64,000 nt of DNA from Paraburkholderia humisilvae (lineage in GTDB: Bacteria; Pseudomonadota; Gammaproteobacteria; Burkholderiales; Burkholderiaceae), in NCBI RefSeq assembly GCF_902859855.1, contig NZ_CADIKH010000006.1, positions 124,001 through 188,000 of the forward strand, in the 5' to 3' direction. This document shows, piece after piece, positions 44,682 to 54,982 of the stretch. The position numbers and the translations under genes are program-made. The stretch's first letter is position 1, and every line of letters begins with the position of its first letter. The notes below the pieces were generated by a model. That model did no database searches. It worked only from the letters and a program-made list of their open reading frames with translations, and had not been told where the DNA came from.

Positions 44682-45116
44682 GTGCTCCCTATTTTTCGCC
44701 TGTCCCGTCTGCTGTATCGGCTGCGTATCCCGTGCCTGCCCTGGTTGCTGAAGGTGCTCAACCGCGTGCTCTTTTCCGTGTCGCTGCCACCGTCTGTGCG
44801 TGTCGGGCGCAACGTCACATTCGGTTATCAGGGGCTTGGTATCGTGGTCCATCGGCATGCCGTGATCGGCAGTAACGTAATCGTCGCGCCGAATGTCGTG
44901 ATCGGCGGACGCGGGCGCGCCGGTGCGCCGGTCATCGAAGACGACGTGCTGATCGGCGCCGGCGCATGCGTGCTCGGACCGGTTACGATCGGCCGGGGGG
45001 CGCGGATCGGTGCGAATGCGGTGGTCATGGTCGATGTGCCGGCCGGGGCGACGGCGGTGGGGGTGCCCGCGCGCATCCTGCGTGCATCGCGGGCACGCAA
45101 GCCGGCGTCCGGATGA
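44682..45116 (+). CDS. Hexapeptide-repeat acyltransferase (serine acetyltransferase-like)
   Basis: A 144-residue protein from GTG 44682. After about 35 hydrophobic/basic residues, left-handed beta-helix hexads run from SVRVGRNVTFGYQG through IVVHRHAVIGSNVIVAPNVVIGG to VLIGAGACVLGPVTIGRGARIGANAVVM, ending in the VPAGATAVGVPARI cap typical of acetyltransferases. Last gene of the EPS operon, 7 bp after wzy, so O-acetylation of the polymer is the likely role. It converges on wcaJ with 42 bp between stops. Confidence 0.85.
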   Translation: MLPIFRLSRLLYRLRIPCLPWLLKVLNRVLFSVSLPPSVRVGRNVTFGYQGLGIVVHRHAVIGSNVIVAPNVVIGGRGRAGAPVIEDDVLIGAGACVLGPVTIGRGARIGANAVVMVDVPAGATAVGVPARILRASRARKPASG

Positions 45117-45158
45117 ATCTCGTGGAACTGAAGAAGGAACGTGAGAAGGGCGGCCCAT

Positions 45159-46529
45159 CTAATACGCGTTGCTGCCAACGAATCCGCGCACCAGTGTCAT
45201 GCCGATAATTTTCAGATCGAAGCCCAGCGTCCAGTGCTGGATGTAGTGAATGTCGAACCTCACCCGCGCGGCCATTTTCTCGACTCTTTCGGTTTCTCCT
45301 CGATAGCCGTTGACTTGCGCCCATCCGGTGATGCCAGGCTTGATCCGATAGCGGTACATATAGTGCTGGACCAGGTTCTTGTAGTACTCGTCATGCTCGA
45401 CCGCATGCGGCCGCGGGCCGACGACCGACATATCGCCCTTGAGCACATTGATGAATTGCGGCAACTCGTCGAGACTCGACCTGCGCAGAAAACGCCCGAT
45501 GCGGGTGATGCGCGTATCGTTGCGACTGGCCTGGGTGATCTCGCCGGGCCGGTCCGCGCCCTGGTACATCGTGCGGAATTTGTAGATCGAAAACACCTCG
45601 CCGTTCATACCCTTGCGGTATTGGCGGAAGAACACCGGCCCCGGTGACGAACATTTCACGGTGACGGCGATTGCCGTCATCAGCGGCGCAAGCGCGATCA
45701 GCGCGCCGAGCGCGAAAAGCCGGTCGAACACCGCTTTGGGCAGTGTCCGCAGTCCCCGTGCGGGCGCCGCGACCACATTGAGCACCGGCATGCCGAGGCA
45801 ATCGACGATGGCCGGTTCCGGCAGCAGGTGCCCTTTCAACGCCGGAACGATCCGGATATTGACGAAGTCGTCGCGAAACGCCTCGACGATCCGTTCGATG
45901 CAGCGACGCTCGTCGCGCGCGTCGACGATCCACAGTTCGCTGATGCGATGCGCACGCACCAGTTGCGTAAACGATTCAAGCTGTCGCACAGCGGGAATAT
46001 CGGCGACCAGCGTATCGCGGTCCAGTGCGGTATCGAAGATCAATTCGAGTGAGAACGCCGCGTCGTGTTTCGATTCGAGTCGGGTGGCCAGTTCGTGTCC
46101 TTCTTCAGCAGGCGCGACGATCGCGACCGGTATGCGTCCATAACCGCGGCTGCGTAGCGCGCGCAGGGCGGCGTACAGCGAGTATCGCGTCATCAGGATC
46201 AGGCCAGCGGCGACTACGGTCCAGCTGGCGATCCAGTTGCCGCGCAGGTGCGCATTGGGATAGGCGCTCGAAATGAGACCGATCGCCAGTTGTGCGGCGA
46301 GCCAGCTGCATAACGCGCGCGAGGTCGAACGCACAGCGTTGCCGATGTCGCGCGACCGATAGACGCCAAACAGCCGGAATGCAAGCAGCGCGAGCACCAG
46401 GGCAAGCAGACCGAACAGATCGTCGATGTGCGACGGCGCCGTGGCGTCGCCGTAGACGAGCGATTGCGCGATCGACGCGCTGGCCACGATCATCAGCAGA
46501 TCGGCGACTTGCAAGACAAGAGAAAACAT
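45159..46529 (-). CDS. wcaJ: Undecaprenyl-phosphate hexose-1-phosphate transferase (WcaJ type)
   Basis: Initiates repeat-unit assembly by placing a hexose-1-phosphate, usually glucose or galactose, on undecaprenyl phosphate. 456 residues from ATG 46529. Four N-terminal transmembrane helices (to about 130), a CoA-binding-like middle domain (KHDAAFSLELIFD), then the catalytic bacterial sugar transferase domain: CSSPGPVFFRQYRKGMNGEVF, YKFRTMY, SSLDELPQFINVLKGDMSVVGPRP. It is on the opposite strand to the other EPS genes and is transcribed toward them. A separate promoter is implied. Confidence 0.93.
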   Translation of the reverse strand: MFSLVLQVADLLMIVASASIAQSLVYGDATAPSHIDDLFGLLALVLALLAFRLFGVYRSRDIGNAVRSTSRALCSWLAAQLAIGLISSAYPNAHLRGNWIASWTVVAAGLILMTRYSLYAALRALRSRGYGRIPVAIVAPAEEGHELATRLESKHDAAFSLELIFDTALDRDTLVADIPAVRQLESFTQLVRAHRISELWIVDARDERRCIERIVEAFRDDFVNIRIVPALKGHLLPEPAIVDCLGMPVLNVVAAPARGLRTLPKAVFDRLFALGALIALAPLMTAIAVTVKCSSPGPVFFRQYRKGMNGEVFSIYKFRTMYQGADRPGEITQASRNDTRITRIGRFLRRSSLDELPQFINVLKGDMSVVGPRPHAVEHDEYYKNLVQHYMYRYRIKPGITGWAQVNGYRGETERVEKMAARVRFDIHYIQHWTLGFDLKIIGMTLVRGFVGSNAY

Positions 46530-46650
46530 GGGGGCGCGAAGCAAAGAGGGGTGAAGGGGGAAGGATCAGGTGGGGCGACGCGACGGCGCGATCCGGCCGA
46601 GGCATCGGTCAAGCGCGATGACGCGTGGTCACAACGCAATCACAACGCAC

Positions 46651-47574
46651 TCACGCAAGCTCGCGGCGCACGCGGCTGCGATACTCGGTCGGCGATAACT
46701 GGATGACCTGTCGGAACAGGCGCGCAAGACACTCGCCGCTCGTCAGCCCACAACGGCGCGCGATCTTGTCGACCGGCAAGTCGCTTTGCGCGAGCAGCGA
46801 CGACGCGAGTTCGACGCGCATGCGGCGCAGATGCTCGGACGGCTTGATGCCCATCTCCGCACGAAAGTGCCGCAGATACGATCGCTCGCTCATGCCGGCC
46901 TGTTGTGCGGCCGTCGTGATCGAAATGCGTTTGTCGCAGTTACGCGCGATCCACTGCGCGCTGTCGCGGATTTTCCGCCGGGTGGGTTCGTGGCTGTCCA
47001 GCACGAACGATACGGGCTTCGGCAGGCTCGCCCACGACAGCTGTGTCGCGACACCGCGTGCTGCGTCGGCACCGAGATCGCGGCGTACGGTCTCGAGTGC
47101 CGTCTGCACCGCTGACATCGTGGACGCGCAGTGCGGCGTATCGGGGTGAGGTGCGAGAGCGGCTTCAAGGATTGTGCTGCCTTCGCGGATCGCACATACG
47201 GTATCGACGGCCGCGCTCGCTTCGCGTAGCCACGCGACAAGCCGCGCATCGTGGATCGCTAGCGTCACACCGTCACCGCCGGCGATGAACAATGCGCGAA
47301 AGCGGCGCTGTCCGGCTGTCTGTTCAGGAAGCTTTTGTGTCAGCACGGCAATGCGCAGTGAACTGGTCACATGCTCGCCGTTTGTCGATAGCAAGACCGT
47401 TTTGTAGCGCGGTTCCCATGCACCGGCATTGAGCCGGTTGGCCTTTTCGAATACGTCGGCGACCTCGGCCGCCTGCCACAACGAGAACTGGTCGAACAGC
47501 ACGATGCCGATCAGGTGCGGCGCAGTGCCTGGTAGCCGCCTTGCGGGCGTAAAAGCATGGTCGACCAAGCTCAT
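46651..47574 (-). CDS. GlxA-like AraC-family regulator with DJ-1/PfpI domain
   Basis: A 307-residue regulator. ATG 47574 is preferred since GGAGA lies upstream; ATG 47598 is possible. N-terminal glutamine-amidotransferase-like domain (IGIVLFDQFSLWQAAEVADVF; ALFIAGGDGV; VCAIREGSTILEAA). The Cys of the usual nucleophile elbow region is visible in VCAIREG. C-terminal AraC HTHs: ITTAAQQAGMSERSYLRHFRAEM and VDKIARRCGLTSGECLARLFR. Same strand as wcaJ, 121 bp upstream of it. It may control wcaJ or the whole EPS locus; not shown. Confidence 0.88.
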   Translation of the reverse strand: MSLVDHAFTPARRLPGTAPHLIGIVLFDQFSLWQAAEVADVFEKANRLNAGAWEPRYKTVLLSTNGEHVTSSLRIAVLTQKLPEQTAGQRRFRALFIAGGDGVTLAIHDARLVAWLREASAAVDTVCAIREGSTILEAALAPHPDTPHCASTMSAVQTALETVRRDLGADAARGVATQLSWASLPKPVSFVLDSHEPTRRKIRDSAQWIARNCDKRISITTAAQQAGMSERSYLRHFRAEMGIKPSEHLRRMRVELASSLLAQSDLPVDKIARRCGLTSGECLARLFRQVIQLSPTEYRSRVRRELA

Positions 47575-47905
47575 CTTCGGTACATCTCCACATGGCATCA
47601 GATAGGGTGGGCTGGCCGCCGGCAGTGCGCATGCAGCGTGATGGCAGGTGCGTTACGCAGTGCGAACCGCCATCCCCAACGTCGTCGATCGTGGAGCATA
47701 AAAGAGCGCGCTACGAAGCGAATATAGGATCACTCCGATTTGATATGAAGAAAAATCTGAGTGGGATCAATCGTTGACGGGAATCAATGTGGGCGGCACC
47801 TGGTAATGCGGCTCGCGACGCGTCATCCTGGTGTGAACTCCACTTGTCGCGTCGCAAAACGCGGTGTGCGCCGACGCGTGTCAGGATCATCCGCGCGCGC
47901 GTGCC
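47575..47905. other. Intergenic region with an imperfect inverted repeat
   Basis: 331 bases upstream of the GlxA-like gene and downstream of the LysR gene. GATCACTCCGATTT (47729-47742) and AAATCTGAGTGGGATC (about 47752-47767) form an imperfect inverted repeat with a spacer of about 9 bases in an AT-richer stretch. It could be an operator for the GlxA-like gene. No gene is supported. Confidence 0.4.
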
Positions 47906-48835
47906 TCAGATGACCTGCTGAGCTGCTTGGGACGTTTGCGCGTACGCGGCACCGAGCAGTTCCGCGATCCAGTCGATAACGATGCGCACGCGTGGCGCGA
48001 GGTGCCGGCCTTGCGGGAATACGATCGACGCGGGCAACGGCGGCGCCTTCCACGTTTGCAGCACCTCGACCAGTTCGCCCGACGCGAGCAGCGGCTCGAG
48101 GCTCGCGCGCGGCGACTGAATCAGGCCCAGGCCGGCGAGGCAGCAGCCCAGATACGCGTGCGCACTGTTCACCGATACGGCGCTACGCATGCTGAGGGTG
48201 CGCAGTTCGCCGTCTTCGTCGAACTCCCAATCGAGATCGCGGCCAGTGCGGTTCGAAAAGAAGCCGACCGCGACATGGTCCGCGAGCTCATCGAGCGAGC
48301 GCGGTACACCGTGCCGTTCAAGATAGCGCGGCGACGCGCAGTGCAACTGCTCGAACTCGCCGACGCGCCGCGCCACCAGCGATTGATCGCGCGGCATGCC
48401 GATGCGCAGTGCGCAATCGATACCGTCGTCGATCAGGTCGACCATCCGGTCAGTCACGCTCAGCACGATGCGGATATCCGGGTAGCGCGCGAAGAAATCG
48501 GGGAGCGCGGGAATTACCGTATGCAGCGCGATCCGCTCGGGCAGGTCGACCCGCACCGCGCCACGCGGGCCAGCCGAGGCGTCGGCGAATAGCGACTCGG
48601 CATCGTCGATATCGGCGAGCACCTGCATGCAGCGTGCATGGTAGGCGGCGCCTTCTGCGGTCAGTGCGACGCGCCGCGTCGTGCGTTGCAGCAAGCGCAC
48701 CCGCAGATGCGTTTCGAGATATTGAATCGCATTGCTGACCGTCGGGCGCGGTGATTGCATCTGCTCGGCGGCTTTCGTGAAGCTGCCAAGCTGCGCAACG
48801 CGCACGAACATTCGCATCGCCTGCAAGTGGTCCAT
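47906..48835 (-). CDS. LysR-family transcriptional regulator
   Basis: A 309-residue regulator. AAAGGAG precedes the ATG at 48835 (GTG 48838 adjacent). N-terminal winged HTH (MRMFVRVAQLGSFTKAAEQMQ; YLETHLRVRLLQRTTRRVALT), followed by the periplasmic-binding-like effector domain (RGAVRVDLPERIA; ALRIGMP; ASPRYLERHG). Similar in layout to regulators of the aldo-keto/quinone reductase type. It is divergent from the aldo/keto reductase gene 151 bp away, the classical arrangement where a LysR protein controls its neighbour. Confidence 0.92.
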   Translation of the reverse strand: MDHLQAMRMFVRVAQLGSFTKAAEQMQSPRPTVSNAIQYLETHLRVRLLQRTTRRVALTAEGAAYHARCMQVLADIDDAESLFADASAGPRGAVRVDLPERIALHTVIPALPDFFARYPDIRIVLSVTDRMVDLIDDGIDCALRIGMPRDQSLVARRVGEFEQLHCASPRYLERHGVPRSLDELADHVAVGFFSNRTGRDLDWEFDEDGELRTLSMRSAVSVNSAHAYLGCCLAGLGLIQSPRASLEPLLASGELVEVLQTWKAPPLPASIVFPQGRHLAPRVRIVIDWIAELLGAAYAQTSQAAQQVI

Positions 48836-48856
48836 CACCGGGACTCCTTTGAGTTC

Positions 48857-48907
48857 ACAGCTTGCTTTACAGCTTGATTGTTAGCGCGCTTCGACCAGAC
48901 TGGTCGA
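48857..48907 (+). promoter_or_regulatory. LysR operator candidate and direct repeats
   Basis: TCGACCA (48891-48897), spacer GAC, TGGTCGA (48901-48907) is a perfect inverted repeat between the divergent LysR and aldo/keto reductase genes, with the size and shape of a LysR recognition site. ACAGCTTG repeats at 48857-48864 and 48869-48876 with a 12-base period, and may lie in the promoter. Confidence 0.5.
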
Positions 48908-48986
48908 GTGCACGGCGTTTATTACCGGGCGGGCGCGCTGCAGAATTCGCTACGACACCACCGCAAGCCATTCTTTCGGAGCACAC

Positions 48987-49994
48987 ATGATGAACACCCG
49001 TCGACTCGGCCGGCAAGGCCCGCAAGTATCCACCATCGGTCTCGGCTGCATGGGCATGTCCGACCTGTACGGCCCCTCCGATCGCGACGAAAGCATCGCG
49101 ACGCTGCACGCCGCGCTCGATTCCGGCGTCACCTTGCTCGACACGGGCGACTTCTACGGCATGGGCCACAACGAAATGCTGATTGGCGATGCGCTACGCG
49201 GCCGTCAACGCGAAAACGTGCTGGTCAGCGTGAAGTTCGGCGCGCTGCGCGATCCCAGCGGCAATTGGATCGGCAACGACGGCCGGCCGGCGTCGGTGCG
49301 CAATTTTCTCGCGTATTCGCTGAAGCGGTTGGGAACCGACTATATCGACATCTATCGTCCTTCGCGACTGGACCCGGCGGTGCCGATCGAGGACACCGTC
49401 GGCGCAATCGCGGATCTCGTCCAGCAGGGGTATGTGCGGCATGTCGGCTTGTCCGAAGTGGGCGAAGAGACGCTGCGCCGCGCCCACGCGGTTACACCCA
49501 TCAGCGACTTGCAGATCGAGTATTCGTTGATGTCGCGCGGCATCGAGCGCGGCATCCTGCAGACCTGCCGCGAGCTCGGCATCGGCGTGACCGCGTACGG
49601 CGTGCTGTCGCGCGGGCTGCTGAGCGGCAGCTGGTCGAAGGACCGTAAGCTCGAGCGCGATTTCCGCAGTACCAGCCCGCGCTTCCAGGGCGAGAACCTC
49701 GAGCGCAATCTGCAACTGGTCGAGCAACTGCGCGAAGTGGCGCACGCGCATCGCAGCAGCCCGGCGCAGCTGGCGCTCGCATGGGTGCTCACGCGCGGCG
49801 ACGATATTGTGCCGCTGATCGGCGCGCGGCGCCGCCCGCAGTTGGACGATGCGGTATCCGCGCTCAATGTCGCGCTGAGCGCCGATGAGCTCGCGCAGAT
49901 CGAGGCGGCCGTGCCGGCCGGGGCGGTCGCGGGCCAGCGCTACAACGAAATCGGCATGCGGCATCTCGACAGCGAGCCGCACCCGGCTCACTAG
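48987..49994 (+). CDS. Aldo/keto reductase, subfamily lacking the usual catalytic His
   Basis: A 335-residue NADPH-dependent reductase of carbonyl compounds. ATG 48987 with GGAG upstream. TIM-barrel hallmarks: GLGCMGMSDLYG, catalytic Asp and Tyr in TLLDTGDFYGMGHNE, Lys in VKFGALRDP. The fourth strand, normally carrying the catalytic His before R-x-D-P, reads IYRPSRLDP, with Ser in place of His. NADP-binding tail: VPLIGARRRPQLDDAV. Related to the YghZ/PLP-type AKRs by overall pattern. Probably controlled by the divergent LysR protein. Confidence 0.88.
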   Translation: MMNTRRLGRQGPQVSTIGLGCMGMSDLYGPSDRDESIATLHAALDSGVTLLDTGDFYGMGHNEMLIGDALRGRQRENVLVSVKFGALRDPSGNWIGNDGRPASVRNFLAYSLKRLGTDYIDIYRPSRLDPAVPIEDTVGAIADLVQQGYVRHVGLSEVGEETLRRAHAVTPISDLQIEYSLMSRGIERGILQTCRELGIGVTAYGVLSRGLLSGSWSKDRKLERDFRSTSPRFQGENLERNLQLVEQLREVAHAHRSSPAQLALAWVLTRGDDIVPLIGARRRPQLDDAVSALNVALSADELAQIEAAVPAGAVAGQRYNEIGMRHLDSEPHPAH

Positions 49995-50458
49995 ATAGTG
50001 TGCGGCCGCCGCGCCGCGCTCGCGACCTCTGCATTGACGGCGGGCTGCACGTCGGCCTGCCGCTCCACGATCCGCCCATCCTTCTTTCCTTCCGGCGACC
50101 TGCGCCTCGCCATCGGTCCGAAACCCGCTTGCCGCTTAAGTTTTACGGCGATTTGCCGTTAGGAACGTCAAGCAGCGGCGCGGCGCCGTTGCGCCGCCGC
50201 TGCGCATCGGTCCGCCGACCGTGTTGGCGCCACCGGCGCCCAACAATACATCGATTAAACAGTTGTATCGAATTGTTCGGCAAAGGCCAGTTTGGCCGTG
50301 CGCTGCCTTTACAATTCTGCTTGAATTTTCATCGCCAATCTGGCCCTTTGACGAAGGATCGCTGCATCGCGCCGCGGCTTTGTCAAGCACGGCAGACGCC
50401 GATGGTCACGCTGGCATCGCCGCGGACGTCGCGTCGGCCGACGAACCTGGAGTAAAAC
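49995..50458. other. Intergenic region with two strong hairpins
   Basis: 464 bases. A 12-bp stem with a 2-base bulge spans 50173-50202, and a second GC-rich hairpin spans 50223-50244 (GTTGG/CCAAC arms). Neither has a T-run. A TACAAT at 50310-50315 is a good -10 candidate for the nlpD-like gene but has no good -35. No gene is supported. Confidence 0.45.
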
Positions 50459-51394
50459 ATGTCGAATCGTCGTTTCGACAGAAGCGTCGCGGTCCCGGCA
50501 GCACGGGCGGGGCTGGCTGCACTGACGCTCGCCATCGCGCTCGGTGGCTGTGTGAACGTGGCCCAGCAGGGCGTCGGTGCGGATGCGCCGGCCTCGGGTG
50601 TGCCGGTCGCGTCCGCGCCGGCCGCCGCAGCCTCTGGCACTACGGTCGTCGTTGCGCAGGCCGCGTCCGCGCCAGCGGCCGCCGCGAAAGCGGCCGTGCC
50701 GCCTCAGGCCGTGAAGCCCGCTAGCTACAAGGTGCGCCGCGGCGATACAGTCAAACGGATCGCGCAGAAGCACCACATCACCGTCAAGCAACTGCTCGCG
50801 TGGAACCGGTTGAAGGCGTCGGCGCGCGTGAAGCCGGGGCAGACGCTGATCGTTTCGTCGCCCGACGCAGCACGCAATGCGACCACCGAGGCCGCGACCG
50901 CGCCGGCTGCGGATACAGCGTCTGCCGACGCGCAGCAAACGCCGACCGATGATTCAACCGTCGAGCCGCCCACGCCCGCGCAAGCGCGTGATGTGGCCAC
51001 CGCGTTGTCGCGCCACGCGAACGGTGTGTCGCTCGCATGGCCGGCGCAGGGTAGCGTCGTCGAGACCTTCCAGCCCGGCGAAACGCGCGGCATCGAGATC
51101 GGCGGCAAGCCCGGCGACCCGGTGCGCGCGGCGGCCGACGGCAAGGTGATGTACGCGGGCACCGGTCTGAATGAGTACGGCAGCCTGATCATCGTGCAGC
51201 ACAACAAGGACTTCCTGACCGCGTATTCGCACAACCGCAAGCTGCTGGTGAGGACGGGCGACATCGTCCGCAAAGGGCAGCAGATCGCGGAGATGGGCAG
51301 CGAAAACAACACGCGAGTGTCGGTGGGCTTCGAGGTTCGGCGCGACGGCAAGCCAGTCGACCCCATGCCTTATTTGCCTAGCGATCGGGGATAA
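50459..51394 (+). CDS. NlpD-like lipoprotein with LysM and degenerate LytM domains
   Basis: A 311-residue predicted lipoprotein (lipobox ALGGC, Cys near 31). GGAGT precedes ATG 50459. After an Ala-rich linker comes a LysM domain at about 85-130 (YKVRRGDTVKRIAQKHHITVKQ) that binds peptidoglycan. The C-terminal M23/LytM domain (GIEIGGKPGDPVRAAADGKV; YGSLIIVQHN; AYSHNRKLLVRTGD) lacks zinc ligands: the usual H-x3-D is R-G-I-E, and the H-x-H box is V-S-V-G-F. That matches NlpD/EnvC, which activate amidases instead of cutting. Downstream prpR-like gene is same-strand, 137 bp away. Confidence 0.88.
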   Translation: MSNRRFDRSVAVPAARAGLAALTLAIALGGCVNVAQQGVGADAPASGVPVASAPAAAASGTTVVVAQAASAPAAAAKAAVPPQAVKPASYKVRRGDTVKRIAQKHHITVKQLLAWNRLKASARVKPGQTLIVSSPDAARNATTEAATAPAADTASADAQQTPTDDSTVEPPTPAQARDVATALSRHANGVSLAWPAQGSVVETFQPGETRGIEIGGKPGDPVRAAADGKVMYAGTGLNEYGSLIIVQHNKDFLTAYSHNRKLLVRTGDIVRKGQQIAEMGSENNTRVSVGFEVRRDGKPVDPMPYLPSDRG

Positions 51395-51531
51395 ATCGCG
51401 CCGAATAGCGGTGTGATAGTGGTGATTCGCGGTGGTTCGCGGTGGCATCTCAATTTCGAACGATTTCATTTCAGAATCGGAATCGCGCGCATAATCGAGC
51501 CCATCAGCCTGTCTGTTGCCCGCTTGCGCCT

Positions 51532-53484
<1,953 letters not shown>

Positions 53485-53732
53485 TGCATCAAAGGGGGGC
53501 GAAGAAGGACGCATCGAAGGGCGCAAAAGGCATCCCGCAAAGTCTCACCTTTGAACGACACCGCATTCAATAGAAAGCATTGCCAGGTAATGGATGATGC
53601 GGCGTCACCGCGGTGCCACGGTGCGTCGCCGGTGTCCGGATGGCTTGCGCCTGCATGTTCCGCGGCGAACGCCGTTGCTCCCGAAGGTGAGGAAGTTCAG
53701 GACACGCCACAGGTAAAACGCGCATTGCCGGG

Positions 53733-54131
53733 TTACGTCTGGCCTTGCCGCAACACCTGCGCGACCCGTCCATGTTCGTGCAATACGTCGGCGCTCGACT
53801 GTAAAAGTTGCCGATAGCGCGGCAGGAATCCATTGTCCGGCCTGTCTTGCGAGAACAGCGCAACGACACCTTGTGCGGCGCCGATCCGCTCCTGCGGTGT
53901 CGCGTCATCGGCATCGAGCATCTCGTCGACGTTCGCGATGATTGTCGACAAGGGGGCAAGCCACCTGAAGTCCGGGCTATTGATCAACGCTTGCAAAAAC
54001 GCAGCGGGCGTGACGGCGCCGAACTCCTTTTCATACGCGGCGCGCTCATGTTCAAGGATCGCCTTGTGCAACGCGAGCAGCGGTTTGCGAACATCAGCAA
54101 GGAATTGAGTGGCTTCGTGATCGTTCATCAT
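53733..54131 (-). CDS. Unrecognised 132-residue protein divergent from bcsD
   Basis: I do not recognise this gene. The ATG-ATG start at 54131/54128 has CGGAG upstream. The product is a soluble, mostly helical protein with no signal peptide: DHEATQFLADVRKPLLALHKAILEHERAAYEKE, GAVTPAAFLQALINSPDFRWLAPLS and TPQERIGAAQGVVALFS. Tryptophan/phenylalanine-poor otherwise. It stands divergent from the cellulose operon over a 277-bp shared region. Frame and coding-type composition look real, but no domain is assigned. Confidence 0.65.
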   Translation of the reverse strand: MMNDHEATQFLADVRKPLLALHKAILEHERAAYEKEFGAVTPAAFLQALINSPDFRWLAPLSTIIANVDEMLDADDATPQERIGAAQGVVALFSQDRPDNGFLPRYRQLLQSSADVLHEHGRVAQVLRQGQT

Positions 54132-54252
54132 GCGGCTCCGGTCATCCTGTCGATCAGGTGAAAGCGCGTCCGTAACAACGCGCAAAAACAAAGTCAAGGC
54201 TCGCTTGAACTGCGAAACACAAGGTCGTTCATCGCAAACACCACGCAGGCAA

Positions 54253-54306
54253 GATGCGCTTCGCATCGATGTTTGCATTTTTGCGCGTAGCGAACGATGC
54301 TATGCT
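54253..54306 (+). promoter_or_regulatory. Dyad and -10-like element upstream of bcsD
   Basis: GATGCG (54253-54258), CTT, CGCATC (54262-54267) is a perfect inverted repeat, and TATGCT (54301-54306) is a fair -10, both within the divergent region between the unknown gene and bcsD. No good -35 was found. Confidence 0.3.
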
Positions 54307-54408
54307 TGCAACGCCGTTTTGGGCGTTCGCGAAAGCTGTTCAACGCCGCCTCAAGCCGGCGTCAGCCGGTGCCAGTGCAGTCAACGAAACCTGAAGAATT
54401 TTCCGGAC

Positions 54409-54873
54409 ATGCGAGACGAACACACGGCCACCTTGCTCGACTATTACACGAGACATCATGCTTCAACGCAATGGCGCGCTTTCCTGACCGCGCTCGCCGA
54501 AGAATTCGAAACGCAACTGGAAACGGCGCAATTGCGCGAGCTGATGGCGCGTATCGGTGTCAGATTTGCCGATGCGCATCCAGCGGGTGCGTGCGCGACG
54601 CTTGACGATCTCACGTCCTTCTTCAACAACACATGGTCTTCCCTCGACTGGGGCTTTGTGAATCTCGTCGAGCAGGACGACTACCTGGCAATCGAACATT
54701 TCGGTGCGCCGCTTGGCGCATTCGGCGAGGCGGCCGGAACGTGGGCGCCCGCGTTTCTCGAAGGCGCATACCGGCATTGGCTGCAGGGACTCGGGGCGGG
54801 CGCGCTGGCTTTGCAACACGTCGAAAGCGGCGATCGCCACGCATTGGAATTCCGGCTCGTCAGGACCGCGTGA
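54409..54873 (+). CDS. bcsD: Cellulose synthase subunit BcsD
   Basis: A 154-residue protein matching BcsD (AxCesD, about 156 residues), a periplasmic octamer that organises cellulose fibril export in Komagataeibacter. ATG 54409 follows a long in-frame upstream stretch with no support. Family-like segments: RAFLTALAEEFETQLETAQLRELMARIG, CATLDDLTSFFNNTWSSLDWGFVNL, HFGAPLGAFGEAAGTWAPAFLEGAYRHWL and GDRHALEFRL. It is first in the bcs operon and 109 bp upstream of bcsP. Confidence 0.88.
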   Translation: MRDEHTATLLDYYTRHHASTQWRAFLTALAEEFETQLETAQLRELMARIGVRFADAHPAGACATLDDLTSFFNNTWSSLDWGFVNLVEQDDYLAIEHFGAPLGAFGEAAGTWAPAFLEGAYRHWLQGLGAGALALQHVESGDRHALEFRLVRTA

Positions 54874-54982
54874 GCAAAACGATCCGCGTAGTGTCCTCTG
54901 CGTGGGTCGAGATCCGGGCGACGATCAAGCCAGCCAGAATGAATGGGTGAGCAGGTCTGGCAGGACCTGGAGGTAGACGAAC

